DNA from: Planctomycetales bacterium
GTDB lineage: Bacteria > Planctomycetota > Planctomycetia > Isosphaerales > Isosphaeraceae
Length of the DNA stretch: 39,583 bases
Direction: 5' to 3'
Assembly (NCBI GenBank): GCA_027451885.1
Contig: DAIDHX010000129.1
Location: forward strand, 1-39,583
Positions 24,406 to 32,976 of this stretch are shown piece by piece (positions within the stretch are counted from its first letter, which is position 1; each line of letters opens with the position of its first letter). The notes beneath the pieces are model-generated. The model had not been told where the DNA came from. It worked only from the letters and a program-made list of their open reading frames with translations, and did not search any database. The translations under genes and the position numbers were made by a program.

Positions 24406-26442
24406 GTGAAGATGGCGGCTTCCGTGCCAACCGTGGCTGGGGCTACTTCCGTGCGTCTCGGCCAGGAAAATCTGCTCACGTGGGTTGAAGGTCTCGCGGA
24501 GCTCAGGGCACTCAGTCTGGGCGATCCTCGGATTGTCATTGCGATCCTGGATGGCCCGGTGGATTTTGCCCATCCCGTGCTTGCGCGTTCCCGGCTCGAG
24601 CAGCTTGAGCCGCCCCTGGGGGTTGGTCCGGCCGGACCAGCACTTCGGCACGGCACGATGGTGGCGAGCCTCATTTTCGGTCGCTCAGCGCCTGGGCTGG
24701 CGGTGGAAGGAGTCGCGCCTGATTGCCGAGGGTTGATCATCCCCCTCTTCGAGGATGGTCCAGATGAGCCGGCAGGGGAGCTTCCGCGGCCTCACACCAG
24801 CCAGTTCGAGCTTGCGCGTGCGATTGCGAGAGCGGTCGACGCGGGGGCGTCGATCATCAACGTCAGCGCGGGTGAGCCCGCGGTCAGCGGAGATTGCCAT
24901 CCCGTGCTCAGGAGGGCGGTGGCGCGTGCCAGGCGCAAGGGCGTGCTGATTGTGGCGGCGCTTGGAAATGAACGCCATGAAGAGCGCCAGATGCCCGCGG
25001 CGATGCCGGGTGTGGTTGCAGTCGGCGCCTGGCCCACAGGCGGAGAACGGGGCGCCCATGCTCAGCCTTCGGAACAGGGTCCGGGTGCTCTGCCTTCGGT
25101 TGGAAAAGCCACGTGCATCGTCGCTCCCGGCCACGGTCTTCTGGCCGCGCTGCCGGGCGGCGGCGTGGGGCATGCCTCGGGAACAAGCTATGCCACGGCG
25201 ATCGTCTCTGGCGTCGCAGGTCTGCTCGCCAGTTTCGCTCTCAAGCGCCAGGTGAGGCTCTCGAGCGAACAGATACGGGAGATTTTGCTTGACTCAGCAC
25301 AGGTGCGCCTTGATGATTCGGATTCGTTACGATTCTGTCAGGCGGGTCGGTTAAATCTCAAACGCGCGATGGTCCTGATGACCAGGCGAGGACTCGCCAT
25401 GAGCGACGAAGTGATGTCGCCCCGAGCTGGGACTGAGAACATTGTGGACGCCAGCAATCTGATTCCAGGCGATGGGGCCAGGGTGCACGATCCCGCACCA
25501 GGTGTGATCGGCGTGGGCCCGGCTGGCGATGGGGGCTGCGGCTGCACATCCTGCAAGGCGAAGGAAGCCGCCAGAAGCTGCGGTTGTGCCTCATGCCGGG
25601 GACTTGCGTCGGCCGAGGGGCACGGCAAACTGGTGTTTGCCATCGGTCAGCTTGGCTACGACCTGATGTCGGAGGCACGCAGGGATTCGATCCAGCAAGC
25701 GATGATCGTCCCTGGTCAGCCGGCGAAGAGCCCGTACGATCCCGCGGATTTTCTCGAGTATTTGCGCGTAAATCCCTGGGAAGCCTCGTCTGTGGTCTGG
25801 ACGCTCAATTTTGACCTCACGCCGCTTTATGCGGTTGTGCCTTCGGGTCCTTTCGCGGCCCGTGCGTTTGAGCTTTTGCGAGAGTTTCTCGCTGAACAGG
25901 CGCAAGGGAAGGTGGAGCAAGTTTCGATCCCGGGCAGAATTGTGGGTCGGGCGCGGCTGCAATCGGGGCAGGTGGTTCCGGCGGTTGCGCCTGAACCTCG
26001 GGGCATGTTTAGCTGGACGACCGAGGCGCTTGTGGCCGCTGTGGCGGGGTCGCCTCCCGCGACAGGCGCGCCTGTGAATGTGGTGGAAGCATACGCCCAG
26101 CGCACGGGATTGGTGCGTGGGTTCCTGCAAAAGGTGTATCACGAGCTGCGGAACCTGGGGGCGACGGCCGAGGAACGCGCAGTGAACTTCGCGGCAACGA
26201 ATGCCTTTCAACTGGGGCAGATCTCGGCGGAGCTTGCGCGTGAAGTCATGGAGCTGGACAGCATCGAGGTCGAGCGCAGCCCAATCTGCCGGCCCGAATC
26301 GGACTGCTGGGACGTGAAAATCCTCTTTTTTTATCCGAACCGGCCGCATCCCGCGCCTCGCAAGGTTTACCGCTTCACGGTTGATGTGAGCGACGTGGTG
26401 CCGGTGCTGGTCGGTCCAATGCGAGCGTGGTCGGTGCGTTAG
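24406..26442 (+). CDS. PatA/PatG-type subtilisin protease with C-terminal PatG domain
   Basis: A 678-residue S8 serine protease of the cyanobactin maturation protease family. The subtilisin domain spans about 40-320: IAILDGPVDFAHP (Asp49), RHGTMVASLIFG (His82), AALGNE (N188, oxyanion region) and ASGTSYATAIVSG (Ser261), so the triad is intact. A Cys-rich hinge has CGCTSC (378-383) and CGCASC (392-397). The C-terminal part (about 408-678) is PatG-like: LVFAIGQLGYDLMSEARRDS, NPWEASSVVWTLNFDLTPLYAV, VSIPGRIVGRARLQSGQVVP, RGMFSWTTEAL, GLVRGFLQKVYHELRNLG. In cyanobactin pathways PatA removes the leader and PatG macrocyclises. Which applies here is unknown. The start could be GTG 24406 or ATG 24412. 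There is no ribosome binding site, but it begins 5 bp after the previous stop. No signal peptide. Confidence 0.9.
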   Translation: MKMAASVPTVAGATSVRLGQENLLTWVEGLAELRALSLGDPRIVIAILDGPVDFAHPVLARSRLEQLEPPLGVGPAGPALRHGTMVASLIFGRSAPGLAVEGVAPDCRGLIIPLFEDGPDEPAGELPRPHTSQFELARAIARAVDAGASIINVSAGEPAVSGDCHPVLRRAVARARRKGVLIVAALGNERHEERQMPAAMPGVVAVGAWPTGGERGAHAQPSEQGPGALPSVGKATCIVAPGHGLLAALPGGGVGHASGTSYATAIVSGVAGLLASFALKRQVRLSSEQIREILLDSAQVRLDDSDSLRFCQAGRLNLKRAMVLMTRRGLAMSDEVMSPRAGTENIVDASNLIPGDGARVHDPAPGVIGVGPAGDGGCGCTSCKAKEAARSCGCASCRGLASAEGHGKLVFAIGQLGYDLMSEARRDSIQQAMIVPGQPAKSPYDPADFLEYLRVNPWEASSVVWTLNFDLTPLYAVVPSGPFAARAFELLREFLAEQAQGKVEQVSIPGRIVGRARLQSGQVVPAVAPEPRGMFSWTTEALVAAVAGSPPATGAPVNVVEAYAQRTGLVRGFLQKVYHELRNLGATAEERAVNFAATNAFQLGQISAELAREVMELDSIEVERSPICRPESDCWDVKILFFYPNRPHPAPRKVYRFTVDVSDVVPVLVGPMRAWSVR

Positions 26443-26492
26443 TTCGGGGTCGTGAATCGATTCCGGAATGCTCCAACAGTTGTGAGGCGATC

Positions 26493-26693
26493 ATGAGACT
26501 GCCCCATCTTTCGGCTGCCTCGATCGGTCTGAGCGGCAATCGCGGAGACCGTTTTCGCGGCGCGATTCGCCTTCGAGAAGGCAACACGGTTCCGCGGTGC
26601 GACGAGTCATGCGATGGCGGCGTGATGAATCTTCCTTGCCCCGTTGAATGCCCCTGCCAGAACGTCAACGGCAACTGGATTTGCAAGCGTTGA
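26493..26693 (+). CDS. Cys-rich 66-aa peptide, candidate substrate of the PatG-type protease
   Basis: A small protein beginning MRLPHLSAASIGLSGNRG, with GAGG five bases before the ATG. It has no Cys in residues 1-35 and six in the rest: C36, C40, C49, C53, C55, C64. The spacing is C-x3-C-x8-C-x3-C-x-C-x8-C, so CDESC and CPVEC form a quasi-repeat, each set followed by an 8-residue gap to the next Cys. The split into a Cys-free N-terminus and a Cys-rich end resembles leader and core of a ribosomal peptide precursor. It starts 50 bp after the protease gene. It lacks the usual cyanobactin recognition motifs, and no YcaO cyclase is nearby, so disulfide, thioether or metal use of the Cys is open. 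Substrate status is inference from position and size. A frame-compatible upstream ATG at 26427 overlaps the protease gene. Confidence 0.7.
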   Translation: MRLPHLSAASIGLSGNRGDRFRGAIRLREGNTVPRCDESCDGGVMNLPCPVECPCQNVNGNWICKR

Positions 26694-26725
26694 ACCAGGG
26701 AGGGTTCTGGGTTTGCGAACGCGCG

Positions 26726-29700
26726 TTAGTGCTTGACGCTGGGTTCCTCCGCGCGCCAGTAACGCACCGTGTGGTCGCCGCCGCAGGAAGCGAGCGTGCG
26801 CCCGTCAGGGGAGAATTGCGCGCACCAGACGGATCGCGAGTGCCCGCGGAGAACAAGAAGCTCAAGTCCGAGCGCAGGATTCCAGATGCGGATCGTACGA
26901 TCGATGCTGGCGGAGGCCAACCGTGATCCATCGTGCGAGAAGTGCAAACGATGAGGCGTGGTCGCGTGCCCAGCCAGGCGCTGGAGCGGCAACCCCGTGG
27001 CCCGATCCCAGATTGTGATGACAGAAGAAAAGCCGGAGGTGGCGATCAATTTGCCATCCGCGCTTTCATCCATGCCCACGATCCCATCCGGCTCGAGCGC
27101 CTGTGTCTGCTTGCGCAGACCTGAGTCGAGATCCCAGGTGATGGCGAAGCCGTCATCACCGCCGGAAAGCAGAGATTTGCCCCCGGGCTCGAAGATGAGA
27201 TGATTCACCTTGCCGGGATGGCCGGCGAGTGTTCGATCGAGCGTTCCATCGGCCACGTTCCAGAGCCGGATGGTTCGATCGTCTGATCCCGAAGCGAGTC
27301 TTGCGCCTGTGGCATCGAAGGCGAGCGCGAAGACGGCCGCGGAATGCCCTTTGAGCGTGTGCAACAGCGTTCCGGAGCTTGCTTCCCAGAGTCGAACGGC
27401 GGCGTCATCGCCCGCGGCCGCGACCAGGCGGCCGTCCGGGCTGATTGTGACGACCCGTTGCCGCTGATTCGCGGCGAAGGTGCGAATCCTGCGTCCTGAG
27501 CTGGGATCCGAGAGCTGGATCATGCCGTCCAGGCAAGCGGCCGCGGCGAACGATCCATCTGGCGCGAAGGCGACATCCCAGGGTGTCGCGGGGTGTTCAA
27601 GGAGTGTGGATTCCTGGTCCTGGTCGCGGTGCCAGACGCGAATGCTGGAATCGCTCGAGCAGGAGGCCATTCGGTCGCTACGATCGGGAGCAAACACAAC
27701 TCCCGTGACCACGCCAGGATGGCCGCGGAACACGCGAGAGACCCGCGCGGCGGCCACATCCCAGAGCTCGACGCCTCTGTCAGAGACGCGCACACAGGCG
27801 ATGGTTCTGCCATCGGGAGCATAGGCGAGCGCACGGATGGAATCAGGATGATGCGGGTCAAAAAGCAACCCGCGGGGCGCCCCGCTCGCGAGATCGCGGA
27901 TCTTGATCGAGCCGTCTTCGCCTGCGGTTGCAACCGTTGCGCCATCAGGTGCAAGTGCTATGACATGACTGTTTGTTGTTGCGTCAGCGATCGTTTTGAT
28001 CAGGGCGCCGGTTTCCGCGTTGCGGATGCGCAGTGCCGTGGGGATGCCGCCGGCGGTGAGCACCAGGCGGCCGTCGATCGAGAAGATCGCGTTCACGCCG
28101 TAGCCTTTGGGATGATTTTCCTGCCGCCAGAGGAGCGTCTGGGAAGCGGCATCCCAGAGGCGGATCGTGCCATCAAAACCGGAAGAAAGGATGCGCCTGC
28201 CATCGGGTGAATAGCGGGCGCTCTGGATGTTCGCGCCATGCCCTTTGAGGGTTTGGAAGATCTGGCCGGTTCCCAGATCCCAGATGGTGAGTCCTGGTCC
28301 TGGTCCTGCGCCGAGCAGGCGCTCGCCGTGCGGGTCGAAATCCAGGTCGTTGACGATCCCGCCGGCTGCGATCTTGCGAATTCCCTGCCCGGTCGCGGCA
28401 TCCCAGATTTTGATGGTTTTATCGCGGCCGACGGCGGCGATGCGGCGGCCGTCTCGGGAGTAAGTCAGGCCGCCCAAGCCCGCATCGTCGTCGTCGATCT
28501 TGAAATTGCTGGTCCTTAGGAGCCGATTGAGATAGTGCCATTCGAAGCCGCGGAGATCGGGATTTCCGGGCGCGGGGGCGGCGGCCTTGAGCGCGCGCTC
28601 GACCCCCTGGATGTTGGCATCGCGCCAGTCGCGCTCGGCGAGTCGAATATTGGCGGCATAGGCGAGCCCCAGGGCGCTCAGCTCGCTGGCGCGTGCGGCC
28701 GCTTTTTGGTCCCGCGCGACGACGAGTGCGGCCTGGAGCTTCTTGCCCAGGCTGATCGCCGCGCGCCATTGCCAGACCACGCCGCAGGCGCCGGCTGCGG
28801 CGATGAGGGCGATCAAGGCGAGACTCGCGGCCAGGCCGCGGCGGCGGCGAACGAATCGGACGACTCGCTCGGACGCGGAAACCGGGCGCGCCAGAATCGG
28901 CACCCCGTCGATCAGGCGCTCGAGATCAAGCGCCAGCTCAAGCGCGGAAGCGTAGCGCTTGTGTGGATCCTTCTCGAGACACTTGAGGCAAATGAGCTCG
29001 AGATCGGGATGAACCCGGGTGTTGCGGAGACGAGGTCGCAAGGGATCGTTCTCGATCACCTGCTTCATGAGCTCGACGGGCGAAGCCGCCTGGAAGGGCG
29101 CGCAGCCGCAAATCAGGGCGTAGAGCACAGCGCCCAGGCCGTAAACATCGCTTGCGATCGTCACCTGGTCGCGCTCGCCCCTGGCCTGTTCGGGGGACAT
29201 GTAGCTCAGAGTGCCGACGATCGAGGCCCCCTGGTAGAGCGAATCGCCTTCACCCGAGGCGCGCCTGGCGAGGCCGAAGTCGATCAGGTGGGGCAGCCCA
29301 TCGCCGTCGATCAGGATATTGGAGGGCTTGAGATCGCGATGCAGAACTCCGCGCTCGTGTGCATGGTGGAGAGCCCGCGCAATCCGGGCCATGATGTCCG
29401 CGATCTTGTTTTGATTGCCGTTGATCTGCTCGAGCGCGGCGTGGAGGTTGCGGCCCTCGATGAGCTTCATGCTGAAGAAGATGAGCCCTGCGTACTCGCC
29501 GATGTCGAGGATGGGAACGATGGAGGAATGGTCGAGCGCGGCGGCGGCTTCCGCTTCCCGCTTGAAGAGCTGAATCTCGCGCGGGGTGGCATGAACGCCC
29601 GTGCGAATGACCTTGAGCGCGACGTCGCGCCCCAGGCGCCGTTGCCGCGCGCGAAACACACTGCCCATGCCGCCGTGCCCGAGCAGGCCGAGAATCTGGT

Positions 29701-30286
29701 AATCCCCGATCACACACCCGGGAGACAGGGAAACCACGGGATAACGCAGGGGAGATGTTGGGGTATCGCACGCGAATTCCGCTGCCCCTGGCTCCTGCGG
29801 CTCGAGGGCGCCCGCGTGAGTGGACTCGAGCCCGTTGGCGCGATCACCGCCGTCGACCTGCCAGGGATCAGAGTCGGTTCGCGGCGGACAGTGCTCGGAA
29901 TCTCCATTCGTTCCCTGCTTCCGGCGGATCCACTCAGCGACATCCGGGTCGCCGTTCGCAACCGTTGCGCCTCGCGTTTGCTCGGAGCGATAGAGCCCGA
30001 GATCCGTGGACATCGGCAAGAAAACCGTCTGGCTGGGATTCGCGCCGGTTCGCTGCTGGTCTTGCTGGGTGCCCAGACCCGAGCGCTCGCGCAGCTCGTG
30101 GTCGATCAATTGCAGCTCAAGTCGCAGCACCGCCTGATGCGGAGCCGCGATCTGCGACACATAGGGCTCAATTTCCGGCGGAGCCGAGACATTCCATTCG
30201 GCCTCGAATCGATCGCAAATCAGGTCGATGCTCTCCAGCAGATCAACCGAGAGATCGTTCCACTCAGGCACGTGTTTGAGACTCAT
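26726..30286 (-). CDS. Ser/Thr protein kinase with WD40 beta-propeller tail
   Basis: A 1186-residue planctomycete-type receptor kinase. A divergent N-terminal region (1-190) is followed by the kinase domain (about 195-460): GHGGMGSVFRARQ (P-loop), VALKV (K225), HRDLKPSN (catalytic loop, 316-323), DFGLAR (336-341) and YMSPEQARGE. All key residues are present. One membrane helix lies at about 485-507 (LAASLALIALIAAAGACGVVW). A linker helix and at least a dozen WD40 repeats (from about 580 to the end) follow, with units such as KTIKIWDAATG, GTIRLWDA and RTIRIWNPA. The start at 30286 (MSLKHVPEW) fits the usual N-terminus of these kinases that follow an ECF sigma gene. A longer in-frame start exists at 30403. 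It likely forms a signalling pair with the upstream sigma factor. Confidence 0.93.
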   Translation of the reverse strand: MSLKHVPEWNDLSVDLLESIDLICDRFEAEWNVSAPPEIEPYVSQIAAPHQAVLRLELQLIDHELRERSGLGTQQDQQRTGANPSQTVFLPMSTDLGLYRSEQTRGATVANGDPDVAEWIRRKQGTNGDSEHCPPRTDSDPWQVDGGDRANGLESTHAGALEPQEPGAAEFACDTPTSPLRYPVVSLSPGCVIGDYQILGLLGHGGMGSVFRARQRRLGRDVALKVIRTGVHATPREIQLFKREAEAAAALDHSSIVPILDIGEYAGLIFFSMKLIEGRNLHAALEQINGNQNKIADIMARIARALHHAHERGVLHRDLKPSNILIDGDGLPHLIDFGLARRASGEGDSLYQGASIVGTLSYMSPEQARGERDQVTIASDVYGLGAVLYALICGCAPFQAASPVELMKQVIENDPLRPRLRNTRVHPDLELICLKCLEKDPHKRYASALELALDLERLIDGVPILARPVSASERVVRFVRRRRGLAASLALIALIAAAGACGVVWQWRAAISLGKKLQAALVVARDQKAAARASELSALGLAYAANIRLAERDWRDANIQGVERALKAAAPAPGNPDLRGFEWHYLNRLLRTSNFKIDDDDAGLGGLTYSRDGRRIAAVGRDKTIKIWDAATGQGIRKIAAGGIVNDLDFDPHGERLLGAGPGPGLTIWDLGTGQIFQTLKGHGANIQSARYSPDGRRILSSGFDGTIRLWDAASQTLLWRQENHPKGYGVNAIFSIDGRLVLTAGGIPTALRIRNAETGALIKTIADATTNSHVIALAPDGATVATAGEDGSIKIRDLASGAPRGLLFDPHHPDSIRALAYAPDGRTIACVRVSDRGVELWDVAAARVSRVFRGHPGVVTGVVFAPDRSDRMASCSSDSSIRVWHRDQDQESTLLEHPATPWDVAFAPDGSFAAAACLDGMIQLSDPSSGRRIRTFAANQRQRVVTISPDGRLVAAAGDDAAVRLWEASSGTLLHTLKGHSAAVFALAFDATGARLASGSDDRTIRLWNVADGTLDRTLAGHPGKVNHLIFEPGGKSLLSGGDDGFAITWDLDSGLRKQTQALEPDGIVGMDESADGKLIATSGFSSVITIWDRATGLPLQRLAGHATTPHRLHFSHDGSRLASASIDRTIRIWNPALGLELLVLRGHSRSVWCAQFSPDGRTLASCGGDHTVRYWRAEEPSVKH

Positions 30287-30502
30287 GACCAGGACCTTGC
30301 GCCGGGATTCCAGCCGTCTTCGTTGGGAGCTCCGGCCCCGTTGGCCAGACCTTGACCCAACAGCCAAACGCCACGCACGCACGCATCGGCCTTGATGCCG
30401 CATTTCGCGATCTTTACCAGGATGCTTGCCGTTGCGAGGAACGACGCGACATCGGTTCCCGATTTTTCGCGCGAAGGCGGAGTGAAGGTCCGTCAGCGCG
30501 GC

Positions 30503-31114
30503 TTACTCGGCGCCAGGATCGGGGAGAAGGCTTTGCCAGATCCCCCGTATCCGTTCGATCTTGCGTTCGATCGTGCGAACTGTTCTGCCCAGCTTCTGGG
30601 CAATCTCGTCGCAACTGAGCTCCTCGAGCCGCCAACGGGCGATTTGCCGCAGCAGCGGGTCATCGATCGCGTTCAGGAGGATCTGAACCTTCTCTTGCAA
30701 GAGCAAGCGTGACTCGGGCGTGGGCTCGTGGTCGACCAGGTTTTGGAGTGGGTTGGATGCGCCGTCGGCCGGATGAATGAGCCTGAATTCGCCGCCGCGT
30801 TTGATTCGGCCATTGCGGCGGATCTGTTCCAGGGATTTGTTGCGTGTGATGGCGACGAGCAGGCGCCAGAGGTCGTCGCGGTCGTAAAGCTGGTCGAAGC
30901 GTCCGCCTTGGGCGCCGTCATAGAGACCGTGCATGGCGGTCAGGGCGACATCCTCGGCATCTTGCTGATCTTGCGGGAACGGCGGCAGGCGGCGGCGCGC
31001 GACCTCAACCACGCGGCGAAAATAGATTCGCCAGATCTCATCCGCCGCGTCTTGATTCCCTGCCTTCAAATCCTGGATCAGCCGAGTGATGGATCCCGGA
31101 TTCTCGGCGGTCAT
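30503..31114 (-). CDS. ECF-type RNA polymerase sigma factor, kinase-associated
   Basis: A 203-residue sigma-70 family factor of the planctomycete ECF type. Region 2 is at about 10-90: ITRLIQDLKAGNQDAADEIWRIYFRRVVEVARRRL, then DAEDVALTAMHGLYDGAQGG and a recognition helix near LWRLLVAITRNKSLEQIRR. Region 4 is at about 140-195, with LLRQIARWRLEELSCDEIAQKLGRTVRTIERKIERIRGIW as a helix-turn-helix. GGAGG lies six bases before the ATG at 31114, so the longer frame to 31234 is rejected. It is followed 216 bp downstream by the kinase on the same strand. This sigma-kinase pairing recurs in planctomycetes and is thought to link phosphorylation to sigma activity. No anti-sigma gene is adjacent. Confidence 0.92.
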   Translation of the reverse strand: MTAENPGSITRLIQDLKAGNQDAADEIWRIYFRRVVEVARRRLPPFPQDQQDAEDVALTAMHGLYDGAQGGRFDQLYDRDDLWRLLVAITRNKSLEQIRRNGRIKRGGEFRLIHPADGASNPLQNLVDHEPTPESRLLLQEKVQILLNAIDDPLLRQIARWRLEELSCDEIAQKLGRTVRTIERKIERIRGIWQSLLPDPGAE

Positions 31115-31267
31115 GTTCGCCTCCGGGATCTGGCCCAGGAATCCACGAAGCAACCGGCACCGGCGCGGGTCGTCGTATCCGGACGTTTCGAATCTTATCT
31201 TAGCGTGCGTGGCGCTGGCTGCAACGAGCACCACGCACGCGAACTGGAAATAATTGACCAGCCAGTG

Positions 31268-32764
31268 TCAGCGTGCGAGTGCGCGCTCGAGCTCGGCCAG
31301 AAGCGCGGAGGCGGATTCAAACCCCGGCAACAGGGACGATTGCTCCTCGGACCGCAACCAGGAGGCGACCTTCTTTTCCGCGGAAATGACGGTGGAATGG
31401 TTGCGCCCGCCGAAGTATCGCCCGATCTCGCCGTAGGGGACGTTCAGGTGCTTGCGGGCGAGATACATGGCGAGCATCCGAGGATAGGACAGGGCCCGGG
31501 ATCGGCCGTCGGATTTGAGGTCCTCGGGGGTGATCTGAAAGTAGCGGCAGATCACTTCCTCGACGTCGCGCAGGCCCACGCCCTGCGCTGTCTGGCGAAT
31601 CATGTCGCGGAGCGCGGATACGGCGAGCGCCAGATCGAGCGGCCGGTTGGTCAGCTTGGCATGCGCGGCGACGGTGTCGAGCGCGCCTTCAAGCTCGCGC
31701 ACGTTTGAGCGCAGATGTTCCGCGATGTAGGCGAGCACGGGGTCGGCGGCGGCGAGGCCGCGGCTGACCGCACGCGCGCGCAGGATCGCCAGCCGCGTGG
31801 CGGGATCAGGGGCTTCGATCCGCGCGACCATACCGGCCAGGAAGCGTGTGGCCAGCTCTTCGGTCAGGCGTGCGACCTGGCGCGGGTGCTGGTCGAGTGC
31901 CAGAACAATCGGCGCTCCCTTGTCGTGGACGGCGTCGAAGGTATGCAAAAACTCATCCTGGGTCGCGCGCTTGGCGGCAAGAAAGTGAACATCGTCGACA
32001 ATCAGGCCGCCTGCGCTGCGGAACCGGGACCGGAAGCCGCCGAGTCCGCCGCTGCGCATGGCGTCGAGAAAGCTGTTCGTGAACGTTTCGGCCGTCACCT
32101 GGATGATATTGAGGCCGGGAAACGACTCGCGAAGCGCATGGCCAATTCCTTCCAGCAGGTGCGACTTGCCCAGCCCGACCGCGGCGTGAATCACGAGCGG
32201 ATTGAAGCTTGCGCCTGCGGTCCGCGCCATCTCGCAGGCGGCGGCATGGGCAAGGCGATTGCCAGGACCGGTGACGAAATCCTCGAGCTTGCGCCGGGGC
32301 CGATTCTTCCGCGGGATCGCCGGCGCGGGGAATGGCTCCGAAGCGGATCGCGGCTTCTCCACGCCCCCTTGCGCACTCTGCCCCTCGTTTCGCGGCGCCG
32401 ACTTACCGGGGGCGCTCAAGCCCGCTCGATCCGCGCCCGGATCATCCGCCGCAATCCGGCCCTCTTCATCGAGGCAGAAGCTGAGCTTTGGCCGCCGCCC
32501 AAGCAGCGACTCGGCCACTTCAAGCAGGCTCGAGGAATAGTGATCGCGAATCCAGTCGCGAAAAAAGGCATCAGGCGCGCGGACTTCCAGCGTCTCGCCG
32601 GCATCGTCGAGACCCAGTCGCACGCCCTCGCCAAACCAAAGCCCAAATCGTGCATCCCCCAGCCGCGCCTGGAGGGCGTTTCTTACCACCTGCTCATTGA
32701 TTCGCTCGCCCGTTGGTTTCGACTCGCCCAAGACCTCATCATTTGATGCAGGTCGCCCCGCCAT
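31268..32764 (-). CDS. dnaA: Chromosomal replication initiator protein DnaA, divergent
   Basis: A 498-residue DnaA. Domain I (about 20-90) has RLGDARFGLWFGEGVRL and DAFFRDWIRDHY. A disordered linker spans 100-155. The AAA+ domain has AAVGLGKS (194-201), LIVDDVHFLAAK (Walker B, D257/D258) and ELATRFLAG (arginine finger R307). Domain IV has GEIGRYFGGRNHSTVI at 445-460. Two differences from the consensus are visible. The P-loop Gly-Gly pair is Ala194-Ala195, and the DNA-contact motif GGRDH reads GGRNH. GAGGGC precedes the ATG by six bases. Neighbours are an ECF sigma gene and an fmdB gene, not dnaN/recF/gyrB, and no DnaA-box cluster was seen nearby. Planctomycetes often have a dispersed dnaA region. 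Confidence 0.93.
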   Translation of the reverse strand: MAGRPASNDEVLGESKPTGERINEQVVRNALQARLGDARFGLWFGEGVRLGLDDAGETLEVRAPDAFFRDWIRDHYSSSLLEVAESLLGRRPKLSFCLDEEGRIAADDPGADRAGLSAPGKSAPRNEGQSAQGGVEKPRSASEPFPAPAIPRKNRPRRKLEDFVTGPGNRLAHAAACEMARTAGASFNPLVIHAAVGLGKSHLLEGIGHALRESFPGLNIIQVTAETFTNSFLDAMRSGGLGGFRSRFRSAGGLIVDDVHFLAAKRATQDEFLHTFDAVHDKGAPIVLALDQHPRQVARLTEELATRFLAGMVARIEAPDPATRLAILRARAVSRGLAAADPVLAYIAEHLRSNVRELEGALDTVAAHAKLTNRPLDLALAVSALRDMIRQTAQGVGLRDVEEVICRYFQITPEDLKSDGRSRALSYPRMLAMYLARKHLNVPYGEIGRYFGGRNHSTVISAEKKVASWLRSEEQSSLLPGFESASALLAELERALAR

Positions 32765-32816
32765 GGTCCAGCCCTCGTCAAGCGCGCGGCCGTAGCCCGC
32801 GTCAGGATTGACGGCT

Positions 32817-32832
32817 GGGACGGTTCCGTCCC
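32817..32832. promoter_or_regulatory. GGGACGG-TT-CCGTCCC palindrome upstream of dnaA
   Basis: Two 7-bp perfect arms (32817-32823 and 32826-32832) flank a TT spacer, 52 bp upstream of the dnaA start. Size and symmetry fit an operator for a dimeric regulator. The only evidence is the symmetry. Confidence 0.35.
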
Positions 32833-32976
32833 ATGGAGTGGATCGGTCCTGTGGGGTCGATACATCCGAACGCGCCGAGTCTATGGTGCCATTCCGTCGT
32901 AGGCGCGATCCTCCAGCCTAGTTTGGATATGCGCTAAGCCAGGGGGGTTGTCAAAAAAACTGGCGCGGAACCGTGG

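Noticed and set aside
24406-26693. Labelling the protease and peptide as a standard cyanobactin cluster
   Set aside because: No YcaO cyclase, PatB/C-type gene or typical precursor recognition sequence is present. Only the protease family is shared.
28535-30355. 606-codon plus-strand open frame opposite the kinase
   Set aside because: It is antisense to a kinase with all catalytic motifs. It has a long low-complexity composition and no homology signal.
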